From Uloborus plumipes (lineage: Eukaryota; Arthropoda; Arachnida; Araneae; Uloboridae), in NCBI GenBank assembly GCA_038373865.1, contig JAXGGA010005837.1, positions 1 to 64,000 of the forward strand: 64,000 nt of DNA. The letters are read 5' to 3'. The translations under genes were made by a program, and so were the position numbers. The notes under the pieces were generated by a model that did not search any database, was not told the origin of the DNA, and saw only the letters and a program-made list of their open reading frames with translations. Each line of letters starts with the position of its first letter. Positions within the stretch are counted from its first letter, which is position 1. Shown in pieces: positions 1 through 10,612 of this stretch.

Positions 1-240
1 GGTCCGACGAATGCCCGGGGGAAGCCACCCTTTCCAAAAGGGATTTTCGAAGTACAGTGGGGCGAACAAACTGGGGTAGGGTTGGGGGGCCCTATCAACA
101 GGACGATCTTTAAATTGTACGAATTGCGGGGCCTGAACAACAACCCGGGGAAAATCAGTGAATTTTTATACCCCAGTGTTCCTTCCCTTTAAGGCTTGGG
201 CGCGTATTAACAGGGTTTTGCCCCCCCTATTGGTAGGGTG
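1..240. other. Garbled G/C-homopolymer-rich window edge
   Basis: The first 240 bases are unlike the rest of the window: they are GC-rich and packed with short runs of G and C. Pieces can still be read as Tc1-like transposase upstream of the clear tail that follows, for example a stretch reading like RIAGTLNN near 130-155, but only by changing frame repeatedly. Clustered single-base insertions in homopolymers suggest uncorrected sequence at a contig edge rather than ordinary decay. This is an inference; real decay remains possible. Confidence 0.45.
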
Positions 241-249
241 GTCAATGTT

Positions 250-542
250 TCCCTTTATCGCAGCAGGTACAGCTTTTTGCCTGGCCAGCGTATTTTCCTG
301 ATATGTCGCCGATTGAACATGTCTGGGATTTCATTGGTTGGCGTCTCGTTCGTGATCCTCGTTCTGTTGCTTCTACAGACGAACTTTGGATACGCATACA
401 AACAGTATGGAATGCTCTTCCTCAGGCAGACATTAAAAGTTTGTTTGACTCCATGCCACGTCGCGTAGCAGCACATTGCAGCGCGTGGTGGCTACACAAA
501 ATACTACTTTCAATATTTGTTAATTGTTTGTTATCTTTCTGA
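250..542 (+). pseudogene. Tc1-like transposase, C-terminal fragment
   Basis: The frame from 303 reads MSPIEHVWDFIGWRL and continues through a motif SMPRRVAAH to a stop at 540-542. The SPIEHVWD block is the hallmark of Tc1-family DDE transposases: its glutamate is the third catalytic residue. The preceding bases read like WPAYFPD in another frame, as expected upstream of SPIE, so a frameshift separates them. The HTH region and the first two catalytic aspartates lie outside the window or in the garbled 1-240. About 100 bases downstream (roughly 570-645) resemble the 3' terminal region of such elements. It is a decayed mobile-element gene, not a host gene. Confidence 0.85.
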
Positions 543-900
543 GTTTAATCATTTATTTGTACCACAATCACTCAGCTGTGTATTAAATTTCATTCAATTA
601 TGACGATTCCTTCCTAGTGTTGCAATTTTCACAAACATGAGTTTAAATCTTAATGACAGAAAGTTACAGTTTTAAAACAATTTTTGCTCCAGGAGACTTA
701 TTTTTACTTAAAATGCAAGGAAGAAAAGTAATACAGATTCAATGTATCATAAGTTCAGTACACAGACAAGGATGAATACTTTGCAAAATCTTACAGGACG
801 ATCTCCGAAACCCAGAGATTTCAAGAAACGAAAGAAAAAGCATCGTTTATTCCAGAAGATGTTATGAAACAAGTACTAATATTCAATTAAAAATTTAAAA
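541..900. other. Tc1 3' end then plain AT-rich sequence
   Basis: The first hundred bases probably belong to the non-coding 3' end of the Tc1-like element. From about 650 onward I see no gene, repeat or signal. Confidence 0.4.
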
Positions 901-1235
901 AACCCTAGACCCAGATTGCCAATCTCATATTAAACGAAACTTCAGTGGTCATAAGCATTTTCAATCTAAATATATTTAATTGTTTTCGAGAGGACATGGT
1001 AAACACGGAAAAGGAAAGATAATCCTTACTAGTAAAATTTACTAGTAGCAAAAGCAGAATAAAGAGGGAAAAATTTGAAAACTCTTGTACTAAAATCAAT
1101 TACAAGTATTTTAATTGTTTACAGATTGAAACTGGCAATAGGAAAACATTTTAAATTACTGAGTTTTCTTTCCTCGTCGACCAACAATGGCATCGGTTTC
1201 CGATCCTATAGAATTCCTTAGCCGCATTTACTGAA
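900..1235 (+). repeat. Dispersed repeat R1, copy 1
   Basis: This stretch aligns with 21800-22195 in the same orientation. Shared blocks include GGTAAACACGGAAAAGGAAA, a segment with AGCAAAAGCAGAATAAAGAG-like sequence, TACTAAAATCAATT, and a tail with GAGTTTTCTTT followed by CGTCGACC. Copy 2 contains about 40 extra bases in its middle. No terminal inverted repeats or coding capacity are evident, so the class is unknown. Confidence 0.7.
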
Positions 1236-1439
1236 AAATGTAATTCAAGTTCTATGAGGTGCATTCAATTTCTAAGGCCTCCGATTTTTTTCTCCGAACT
1301 GGAAAAACATAAAACATGTGCATTGTTTTAAAATGAGCGCGCATTCTTTGTCAAAACAGCACAGAGAGGGCAACACTATGCGACAGATAGAATTTTAACG
1401 CCAGTCGTGAGAATGAGAATTGTTTTCGATACTTAAAAT

Positions 1440-1756
1440 GGCGACGCTTTCCTTACTTGAATAGAGTGCAATCATTCGTTTTCTGAATTTGCGTGGTGTG
1501 ACACCAATTGAAATTCATCGACAGTTGAAGGAGACATGTGGTGATGGAATTATGGGATGTGTCGGAAAGTGCGTTCGTGGGTACGACAGTTTAATGAAGG
1601 CAGAACATCGTGTGAAAACAAACGGAAACAACCTCGGGCTCGAATTCCATCTGTCACATAGTGATGCCATCTGTGATATTTTGACAAAGAACACACGCTA
1701 CTTTTCTATGTCTTTACAGTCCGGAGAAAAAAATCGAGGCCTTAGCACTTGATTCC
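1440..1756 (+). pseudogene. Mariner-like transposase, N-terminal HTH fragment
   Basis: Translation from about 1466 gives SAIIRFLNLRGVTPIEIHRQ followed by LKETCGDGIM, the first helix-turn-helix region (HTH_48 type) of mariner/SETMAR-like transposases. A frameshift near 1575 moves the reading to VRQFNEGRTS, the family's conserved W-x-x-FxxGRTS block, and stops follow soon after. A stop lies just before the recognisable region (L-E-stop-S). Only about 90 of the usual roughly 345 residues are represented and no catalytic domain is visible. An A-run of 24 bases follows almost directly, which is unusual for a DNA transposon and may indicate a retroposed or chance junction. Confidence 0.75.
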
Positions 1757-1760
1757 CTTC

Positions 1761-1784
1761 AAAAAAAAAAAAAAAAAAAAAAAA
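1761..1784 (+). repeat. A-homopolymer (24 A)
   Basis: An uninterrupted run of 24 A directly downstream of the mariner-like fragment. It could be a poly(A) tail of a retroposed copy or a simple microsatellite; no flanking target duplication was identified. Confidence 0.9.
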
Positions 1785-2570
1785 CAGAAGTATAAGTAGC
1801 GACTCTCGCAGCACTGGATGTATGTTGAGTTCTCCGTGGACAAGACAGGGGATGTCAAAGGCGGAGGTGCAGCAGTCCTATTGCTACATCCTAGATTAAC
1901 CGATTTTCCATTCCCTCTCGATTTGCTAGAGATGCAGAATTATCCGGATGGAGAAAAGCATGATGTTTGCTAGGTTGGCTGAGAGTCAGCAGTCAGTTGG
2001 GGACTCATCGGGCAGCGGCAAAAGCCATCTGTAGCCATTTCACTCGAGGCTCGGGTTTCGAGTACTAGTCATTGAGAATGAATAAAGGTGGAGGGATCGT
2101 AGTCTTCAATTCTTGAATCTCATATCTCAAATTTAATTTAATCTGACATATTTTAAAGTAAAATATTTGAAGAAATCAGGTTTCTTTCTCTTGCTTTACG
2201 TAAAATGTGTCTCTCATTCGCTGATGTTGAACCATGTAACATGCGATCTTTGTTTCGGCTTTTTTTTTTAAACCAATGATTGGACTTACTCCCTCCATTT
2301 ACTAATATCTGCTCTAAGGTTCGTGGCGGCATTATTCATCTGTGGCCCCCTCACGCGAGGCTCGGTCTCAGCTTGCGTTTCGAGCACTCGTTCTTGACTA
2401 AGACTGTCTCTCAAGAGCGCATGGCAGCTGCATCCCTGCGGCAACTCTAACGGGAATGGGGCGACAAGATAGCCGTCGATTCTATGTCGGTGAACTTGTG
2501 AACAAATGCTTGGCGCAATATGCATTTCTCTGACATGTCCCGCTCTCTGTTTATACTGATAATAGGCGTA
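1785..2570. other. Unclassified moderately GC-rich segment
   Basis: This segment is richer in G and C than its surroundings and contains two related pieces near 2025-2080 and 2335-2400, both with a CATCTGT-GCC block, then CGAGGCTCGG and TTTCGAG. That suggests repeated, possibly SINE- or retroelement-derived DNA. No conserved protein motif or RNA promoter box could be recognised, so I leave the class open. Confidence 0.35.
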
Positions 2571-3830
2571 TTTTCATCTAGAGGGTATATAGCGCAAAAA
2601 TAATACTGCGTTAATGAGCGAAAAGGTCAGATTTGATGTTGCCGAAATGATTATCTGTGCTGCTAGTTCACTGACTATGTTTCCCACTCCCTGGGAGCAC
2701 GACGGTGTTTTGTGGTCAATAATTGACAATGAGCATACACACGAATTGTACAGCATGGAGTCAACTTCGGAGAGTTTGAGTCGAAATAGAGGTGCCATCT
2801 ATATTTCGGCACCTCCGAGTCGCTAGGGTTAATTATCGAAATGTTTTGGCCATTATTCCACGTCCATGACCTTTTCCTCAACCAGCCTTTTCAGTCTTTT
2901 AAAAGCAGTTTTAGGTCCTGAAAAAACACACGTTGTTTACGGCATGTAAATCATTGCTTTTTGCTTAACCTCACAGTAAGTTGAAATCCAAATTTCATTC
3001 GCTACCACTAACTATCATTTCTGACGTCAAACTCAAAATTAGAATACTCCAGAGATTGAAAAGTGACAAGAAATTGCATTTGCTACTCCTTTCTTCATTT
3101 TTTGTAAAAAAAATCTCTCTTAGCCTTTTGTTTTATACAAAACTTACACTATCCTTTGTTTTGAGCAGTGTATAATAGTCGAACAATTACTTTTTTTTCA
3201 TGACTGTACATTTTTATTGCTTATAATAAATAAAATAATTTATGCTTTCAAACAATTTACATGAATTCAAGCTGTATAATGAATGCTGTAACAACACTTT
3301 ATTGTACTAGTCAATCCTTAAAAACTTTTTGTTAAAAATTTGTATTTATTATGTCATAACATGTCTTTTACTCATTTGTTCCAAAAGAAAATACTTTTCG
3401 TACGGGTATTATGTTTTAAGCTTCCATATAAAATAATGTATCGGAACAAACATATTTCCTTTTGAGAGTAAATATCTTGTCGGCTTTTGAAGCCAATTTC
3501 GGAGGCTTATGATGTAAGCCATAAATAAATTGTGTTCGTTAGAGGGAAATATTCGTAACATGAAGTGACTGAAATGCTTACTCAATAAGTTACTCGCTGT
3601 AGCTCTCAAAAGGCACCTTAATGTTCTATAAATCATTCAAATGCCAAAAGTACCAAAATAAAGGCTCATAATCCCTTGTTACATGATGTAGTTTGTTGGT
3701 TGTGCTCTCATGCTTTTCAGAACTTGCTTGAATGTTTATTCTGTGCAATATTTGCTTTTCTTTGTGTCTTTGCATCTCTTATAAATGAAAAATATTATGT
3801 TTATTAGAAATAATTGGATAAAGCATTTGG
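2571..3830. other. Stretch without recognisable genes
   Basis: A 70-codon ATG frame at 2614-2826 has no recognisable motif and may be chance. From 2880 to 3830 the sequence is AT-rich with no repeat or gene that I can support. Confidence 0.4.
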
Positions 3831-5467
3831 AATATGAGCTAATACTTAGAAAAGTGCCAATTTGAGTCCCAAGTGAATTTTCACTAGTATTTCAATAACT
3901 AGTTAAAAAAATAATTTTCCCCAGAAAGAAGATAAGGTTCTGCTTTCATTTCATCTAATAACATCAGAAAAAAATTTTTTTTTTCTTCAGAAATTTTTTT
4001 TTTATACATTAAAAATCAGATCGGTAACGTGTCCCCAGTAGCAAAGCTTAGCATGCTAACAGGTCATGCGCACTTTCTAAATTCCCAAAAAAATCGCACT
4101 TGCACAAAAAACGATTCTATTTTTACCCCTTTGTTAATATTTTACTTCATTTTTGCTTTAATCGATTTCTGATTTTCTAGCCGATGCGAAATAAGCGTGT
4201 CCCAAGTTCCGCCGTCAGAGTGGTAACAATAACTTCCGATCTATGTTTAGGCTCCCAAAATCATTTTCTGCACCTATACCACGTGATACTGAGTACCTGG
4301 TGGGATGTTTTATCGAATCGTAATTAAAAATTTGCATTTCTGCATATAAAATTGTAGGTAAGATTTTTTAAAGGGATTTTATAAAATGTGTGTCATTTGC
4401 GTCATCAGATCGGTAACACGCTCTAAAATGCGCAGTTTTTATTATTTTAAAAATTATTTTATATATAAGTATAGTCCTTTATTGCAAGTGAAAAAACCAC
4501 GTGTTTGATTTTGGTTTAGTGCGATCGACTCGGAAATAATAAAAAAAACTTTGTCAGTTTGTCAGATCGATAACAGTCAGAGCGGTAACATTGAAAAACA
4601 GCGAATATGTTACAGAACTAACTCACACGTTTCAGAATTATAAAAAGCAAAAATCATAGGTTTTAGCCATATATATTGAATATTTTTGTTCTTAAAAAAT
4701 GAAAAGCAATGAGTTCTAGTACAATTGATTCATTTGTGGTTTGTATGACCTAACAATAGAAATTCGTAAAATAAGAAAAATTGACACTGCAGAAATTAAG
4801 TTAATTAATTATTATTATTTCATTTATTTTATTTATTTATTTGTTTTTGGTGCTTCAATATCTCATAACTTTGCTAAATAACTAGATAATAACTAGCATG
4901 CTAAAGTTGAATTTCTGATCAAGAAATTAAATTTCCTGCAACTAATTAAAGAAAAGCAAGCAGCAGAGTTGTGTGTTGAAAAAGTTGAAGTTGTGTGTTG
5001 TTTCAAAACAAAACAAATGTTTTATGAGCTTGGATTTGGTAATCTCATAATTTATTTTATCTAAAAATCTTATCGCTCATTTTTATTTCCAAGAAATGCT
5101 TTTTTATAATGAAATTTGATTTTTTAGCCTAATATATATTTTTTAATTTAATTATCTTAATTCTATATTAAAAATGCAAAGAAATGATATCATATTTAGA
5201 GATGTTAACGAAGACTGAAAGCATAAACTCAAATATGTAGCTCATATTAACATCAGATCTGTAACATTCATCAGATCCGTAACGGCTTAAAAGTGAGTAA
5301 TCTAAGGAGGGGGTAAATAACTTCCTTGACCTCCCGCCTTTTATTTTCTTGCATTTAGACCCAATTTAGACTTAAAATCCAACATTAGTTTTTTTCTGCA
5401 AAAATTTTTTTTTTTTCAGAAAACTCCAACTTCAAATTGGCACTTTTCTAAATGTTGGCTCATATAT
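3831..5467. mobile_element. TIR element with internal CAGATCGGTAAC repeats
   Basis: The ends form an imperfect inverted repeat of about 35 bp: 3831-3865 matches the reverse complement of 5432-5467, with a perfect core of 19 bases (TTAGAAAAGTGCCAATTTG). If TA is the target site, the element proper runs from GAAAAGTGCC to its mirror, because TA precedes each copy of that core. Poly-T/poly-A tracts lie just inside both ends. The interior has no transposase frame. Seven copies of a 15-base motif (consensus RTCAGATCGGTAACR) lie inside, all in one orientation. It is probably a non-autonomous DNA transposon, perhaps pogo-like, although the family is not certain. Confidence 0.7.
4015..5284 (+). repeat. 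Seven copies of motif RTCAGATCGGTAACR
   Basis: Copies start at 4015, 4214, 4404, 4561, 4576, 5252 and 5270. The pair at 4561-4590 is a direct tandem, and the last two are 18 bases apart. All point the same way, with one to three mismatches each. Five are in the left half and two near the right end, which resembles the subterminal transposase-binding repeats of some DNA transposons. Confidence 0.85.
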
Positions 5468-5639
5468 TACTTGCTCTTTATTTTCATCATTTTAAAAATT
5501 ATATTACAAATTTCGACAGGAATGTTTATTCAAGCTGTATGGAACAATATTCTGTTCACTTTAATATGTTTAAGAATGAATGTATACATATTTTCTCTTT
5601 GTTATACTGTAGAAGAATGATGAAATACAATGGGAGATA

Positions 5640-6865
5640 CACAGTCCAGTCACATTAATGTTACCACCACGTACTTTTGATGTCGATGCTAAATAACCAA
5701 TCACAGAAGGACCTTGGTAACACAGTGCAGTTGGGGGTATATAAAAGGTATGTGAGGGCTTTCGAAAACATTTCTACCGTTGGCGTAATGCAAAAGCGAA
5801 GCGATTTATACGACGTACAAAAGGGCATGATTATTGGCTTCCGGGTCAAGGGCGGAAGCATTTCCAAAATGGCTGAGTTTCTGAGCTGTCACGTTGCCGT
5901 CGTGGTAAATGTGTACCATGTACCATGCATGGCAAAATAGGACTGTTCAAAATCAGCGACATGGCAAATGTGATGCCCAAGGAGCCATAGATGACAGAGG
6001 TGAATGACGGCTGCGGAGATGCGTTAGGGTTAATAGACGGGCTACCGTTGAGCAACTGACCCACTAGATGAACCAAGGAGCTACCAACATCGTCTCTCAC
6101 ACTACTGCTCAGCGGACGTTGCTGCGTCTGGGTTCCCGAAATAGAATCCTGGTTCAGCACCTACGCTGACTACTGTCCATCGACGACGAACCCTCGAATT
6201 TGCACGCCAGTACCCCAGTTCGACGTCCATTGAGTGAAGACAGGTAGCATTTACTGATGAATCACATTTTATGCTCCATCGGACAGACGGATGTTGGATT
6301 AGAAGGCGAAAAACCTCTGAAAGCAAACACCCTGCAACCATTACCGGAACGGTCCAAGCTGGAGGCAGGAGCATTATGGTCTGGGGAGTGTTTTTTTGGG
6401 GTTCTATGGGTTCACTCATCATTGTGGAAGGCACGATTGATAGATACAAGTACGCAACTGCCCTTGTGGTCCATGCCCACCCCTATATGAATATTGTTTT
6501 TCCTCAGGATGATGACATCTATCAGCAGGGCAATGCGAAGTGTCATGCAGCTGCCAGTGAGCATGCGTGATTCGAAGGGCACCAGAATGAGTTTACCGTT
6601 TTCTCCTGGTCAGCGAACTCACCTGAGTTAAGCCAAATCGAGAATTTGTGCGACCATCTCGATTGGAGTGTTCGCACCATAAATCCTTACCAGCGTAGTC
6701 TAGCGCAGCTGTCCAAGGCATTGGAGTCAGTATGGCTCGACAGCCCAGTGAACACCTTCAGGAACCTAATTGACTCTCTTCCCGCACGTCTCGCAGCAGT
6801 CCGTTTAAAGAAAGGTGGTTATTCTGACTTTTGACAGGTGATCACATTAATATGACTGGACTAAG
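5640..6865 (+). mobile_element. Tc1-like transposon, complete but inactive
   Basis: The two ends are inverted repeats: CAGTCCAGTCACATTAATG on the left mirrors CATTAATATGACTGGACT on the right, flanked by TA at 5638-5639 and 6866-6867, the target duplication of the Tc1/mariner group. At about 1.23 kb it has the normal length for a Tc1-type element with a single transposase gene. The internal gene is broken, as described in its own entry. Confidence 0.9.
5788..6834 (+). pseudogene. Tc1-like transposase pseudogene (DD36E-type spacing)
   Basis: From ATG 5788 the frame reads MQKRSDLYDVQKGMIIGFR then KGGSISKMAEF, an N-terminal helix-turn-helix typical of Tc1-like transposases, and fails at 5938. 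Reading resumes in other frames: FTDESHF holds the first catalytic aspartate (codon 6256-6258), VWGVFFWG follows, and YQQGNAKCH is the second motif with aspartate replaced by glycine (codon 6529-6531). SQIENL holds the catalytic glutamate (6640-6642), then the C-terminal block RNLIDSLPARLAAVR runs to a stop at 6832-6834. A stop interrupts at about 6568. Thirty-six residues separate the second and third catalytic positions, suggesting the DD36E group rather than classical DD34E. The enzyme is certainly dead. Confidence 0.88.
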
Positions 6866-8285
6866 TATAATAACAATGATTTTAAAGTCATTACATTGGC
6901 TGTTACGGTGTATGCTTTTTTCCTGTAAGCGCTTACTTAACCATCAAAAATCTTCCTTTTAGCAAAATAAACGTAAACAGACTTTCTAAAAGTGACGAAA
7001 CCTAAAAAGATTTGTTACACAACTGCAGAAAACATTTGGGAATTCTTAAAAAACTGTGTTAAATACTTGTAATCCCGATCAGTGATTTAATAATATTGTT
7101 GTTTTAAGTTAAAAGAAAAACCTAAAGCTTTATTCAAAGGCTCCTTTAAGGACTTTATCTTTGGCAATTACAGTTAATTGAACAAAAAAAAAAAAAAAAT
7201 AAATAAATAAAAATTACTAATCAATATATCGCAATATTTCTTTCATCGATTAATTTCGCTTTGCTACACGTTATTCTACAAAAATTTAATTTTCATTTTT
7301 AGATCTTATTTTAATTTATAGTTTCCAAACATTTTCTTACTACTGATTTTTTTCATGACAAGACAAACATTTATTTTATCTATGCCTCGTAAATTCCATT
7401 ATTGTTTTGTGTAAAAAGTTCAGTCGACATACTTACAAGAGTCCAAGTATGCGTTTTTTCAATATACTTTATCTTAACTCAGTTCTTGAATTTAAAGTGA
7501 TTTAAAGAAGTTTTCGTAAGCATTTCATGGATATTACTTTTATTTTTTAGTGAATTCGTTTTCATCACATTGTTACCTGATGCTACTCTGCCTTGGGGTG
7601 ACAACTTCAGTTAACACTTATGCCACTAGACACAAAGTTGCTTGGCAGCCTTCATTTTTCTCTTCAAATTTATACAAATATATCTTCTAAGGCAATGAGT
7701 ACTAATAAAACTACACTGGCATACAAAAATTAAAGACGAAACGGTTCTCCCAGAAAAAGTAAACATTGTCAAGGTTATAGCACAACTTTCCAGAGGAGAA
7801 CTATACACAGCATCAGTACAGTCGTGTAACAATTCCCCTTTTAGTGTGAGCACTTTTTTCAATATGATGACTCACCTTTATGATCCTGTTGCTATTTTAT
7901 TGCACATTTTGCCATCAAGGCTATGTTTTGACTCATTTAGTTTCACTTCATTAAATTCATTAAAGTTGAGGCCTAACTTTGAAAGAGTTTCTTCTTTTAG
8001 GACTAATTGTCAGAGGGAAATGTTAAGTTACCGCCCTAAGATAGGTATATGACAAAAATATATAGAATACACCGCCCGTTCTGTTATTCCTCCTATAGAC
8101 GACAGTTTCGTTCTTTTTAACACTGTCTGGAATAATCAGTAACCAATCTGGTGGCAGATATCATCTCATAGAAGCTTAAGGGCCGAAAAACTGGTAACCA
8201 ATGCACAATTAGCTCACCGACGAGTTACCTTTGCCACTTTTCACTCCAATGTCCCATTTACTTACCACAACTCGTTTTTTAATCG
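6866..8285. other. AT-rich stretch without recognisable features
   Basis: No protein motif, inverted-repeat element or RNA gene was found. It contains an A-run near 7184-7199. The short open frames in this span show no family similarity that I can recognise. Confidence 0.45.
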
Positions 8286-8289
8286 GTTG

Positions 8290-8515
8290 GATTGGGTATT
8301 GAAGAGCACTTTGTTTTTTCGATCGAGACTAGAAGAAGAGCAAACACCTCGTCCAGTACCATCGATTCACTTGGAAGGCTTTGTGACCACGATCATAACG
8401 TCCGATAACAACCATTAATGAGGACAGTGAATCTTTGATCAGCTAGGATCAAGCCTGAGACCAGTCCGACGCCCTAACGATTGGGCCACCACGGCTCTCC
8501 CAACGAGAGACCGCA
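8290..8515 (-). mobile_element. tRNA-derived SINE (family S2), minus strand
   Basis: Read on the minus strand from 8515, the sequence begins GAGCCGTGGTGGCCCAATCG and goes on to a GTTAGGGCGTCGGACTGGTC block, a tRNA-like 5' half with a Pol III A-box-like segment. GGCTTGATCCT (complement of 8447-8457) is a good B-box match to GGTTCGATCCT. A non-tRNA body of roughly 150 bases follows towards 8290. Spacing between boxes suits a SINE head. The lack of a foldable anticodon arm argues against a functional tRNA gene. The 3' end is uncertain. Confidence 0.6.
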
Positions 8516-9120
8516 GCAATGGCACGGTACAAATTCTACATTAAAAATAAAAACGCTAACCTTTCTACGAAAGAAAAAAAAAATTGGGACCAAACCAATG
8601 TTCTTAAAGCCTCACAAATTGCTCAAATTAGTGCATACACGTATTTCATAATTGAAGGGCTGGGAGGATGAAAAGGCTATGTTGCATTTTAAAAAATGAA
8701 CAATCTAGACAATGGTAAGCAATGAACAGAGGTAAGCAGATACAACTTGGTACATCAAAAAGTAGATGTCATTAGACCAATTTCATACGCACACAAGAGA
8801 CAAAACCAGAAAACAACTAGCTGTCGTGGCCGTCACGAAACTTTCTTCTATATCTATCTTATGAATTCCGGTTACAAAATAAAATACGTACTCGCCCGAG
8901 TAATTGGAGACAGCTACAATTTCCCAATTATCGTAATAACCCTGCAAATGCAGAATCAATGAGCGAAATTGGAAATCATTGCAAAAGCCTTGTTTAGATT
9001 AATTGCAAACATTTTATTTGTTAGTAAAAAGAAATTGGCAACAGTTAAAAATTTCAAATCATTGAAAGTTTTCAGCTGTTTTGATAATTAAATAGCGTGA
9101 AAGCGATTTTTTAATGAATT
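8516..9120. other. AT-rich stretch; fragment of hairpin-ended repeat near 8831
   Basis: Mostly unremarkable AT-rich DNA. At 8834-8858 the sequence CACGAAACTTTCTTCTATAT resembles the segment just before the terminal hairpin of the repeat ending at 9809, in the same orientation, so it may be the end of another truncated copy. Confidence 0.35.
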
Positions 9121-9139
9121 AATTTCTCGCATTGCTGAC

Positions 9140-9812
9140 TAAGCGCAAAAATCACCCCACCCTCCCCCTGGGGCGATTGGCGCCAAAATTTAATCGATGC
9201 TTGCTTCCATATTGGGTTAGTGTTATTCCAAATTTCATTCAAATCGCAGCAATATTTCCCGAGATACAGTAGGGTCTACCTATGGACCAATTTTCGTTTG
9301 ATTCCGCCGGTTACTTCCTGAGATATAGCAGTCACCCTCGTGCAGAACACGTGCGATTGCTCCACCCCCCTTCGAGATATTGACAAACAAATTGAATCAG
9401 CACCTGTACTCAGTAGGGTCTACCTATGGACCAATTTTCGTTTGATTCCGCCGGTTACTTCCTGAGATATAGCAATCACCCCCGCGCAGAACACGTGCGA
9501 TTGCTCCACCCCCCTTGGAGGAATTCGCTAAAAAAAGTCAGGTGCACCAGTTCACATGGTGGTACATATGTGCAAAAATTTTTGTTCGATTTCATTCAGT
9601 AGTTTTTGCTCTAGCGCGGCCACAAAAACTGGTCACACACATACAGACTCCACACACAGACACACACACACACAGACAGACATTTTCCAAAAATGGTCGA
9701 AATGGACTCAGCGCACCTCAAAACGTGCAAATCCGTCAAAATTCGACATTCGAAAATTTTCACGAAACCAATACTTTCTTCTATATATTAGATATAGAAG
9801 AAAGTAAAAAGC
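9140..9812 (+). repeat. Complex dispersed repeat with CA-rich tract and terminal hairpin
   Basis: A segment of about 85 bases beginning CCTATGGACCAATTTTCGTT occurs twice, at about 9289-9369 and 9421-9511, nearly identical and separated by about 50 bases. A CACACACA/CAGACA tract at 9634-9682 follows. The end is a perfect inverted repeat: ACTTTCTTCTATAT (9772-9785) and its complement at 9790-9804, then AAAAAG. A similar end, ACTTCCTTT and its mirror then AAAAAG, occurs at 23361-23386 after another CA/CATA tract. This points to one repeat family defined by its 3' hairpin; its class is unknown. The small open frames here are by-products of the repeat. Confidence 0.65.
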
Positions 9813-10610
9813 TGCAACAACTGCAATAATAAAATTTTGAACTTTAATTACTCGCAATTTCTGTTTTGTCATTTAACCCCTTCATCTCCCAACCTCTTCA
9901 ATTATAAGAAACCTTGTTATTTTCGAATGATGCTTTTATATCGCTACTTTATATAATACACCGTGAAACACGTTTATATACTATTTCTTGTAGTTTGAGT
10001 TACAAAATTAATTCATGAAGTCATTAAAATATGTAAAGGTAAAAAAAAAAATAACACTCAATGCGTTTGATTTTTTTTGTTTTGTATTGGTTTGTAGGCA
10101 GACTAGCTGAAGACAAAAGCAATCCAAACAAAACGAATTTTATTATACTCCTACGATAAATATCGTATTTATAGGCATATATCTACCTATATGCTATCCA
10201 CTTTTATGAAGAAACATCTTCAAAAGCATTACAGCTTGCCCCCTGACATTCGAAGTATTTCTGGAAACACGAATGGGAAAAGCAATATCTAAAAGCGGTA
10301 TAGCGTTTTCGGAAAAGTAGTCGCGAAACGCAGCGTTCTTGAAAGTGGTGGCATTTTGGAACTTTCGAATTCCCGTACTATTGGGTCGAAGAAGAAAATA
10401 ATGGAGCCGTATTTTCAGGGCGAAACGTATTTTCGTAATGTCACGCTTTTTCTACCTTCTAGAAAATCCGCTGTCAATTTTCAAAAGTAGCATATTTGAA
10501 AAGCTTTTACATCGCTTGGCCCATAACATTTCTGCATGTTAGGAATAGATAAAATTCCACGCTTATCACCATCAATAAATATTTTCGCAAAATATTTTGA
10601 ATCATGTGTA
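9813..10610. other. Stretch without recognisable features
   Basis: AT-rich sequence with a slightly more GC-balanced patch at about 10240-10460. No gene, repeat copy or motif could be supported. Confidence 0.4.
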
Positions 10611-10612
10611 TA

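Noticed and set aside
2614..2826. 70-codon ATG frame
   Set aside because: No recognised family and no conservation that I can judge; likely chance.
8839..9809. Single TIR element bounded by ACTTTCTTCTATAT at both ends
   Set aside because: The left copy is preceded by the same CACGAAAC context as the right one in direct orientation, so it is better read as the end of another repeat copy.
9515..9829. 104-codon frame with His/Thr-rich run
   Set aside because: The run is the CA microsatellite of a dispersed repeat; the frame ends in the repeat's terminal hairpin.
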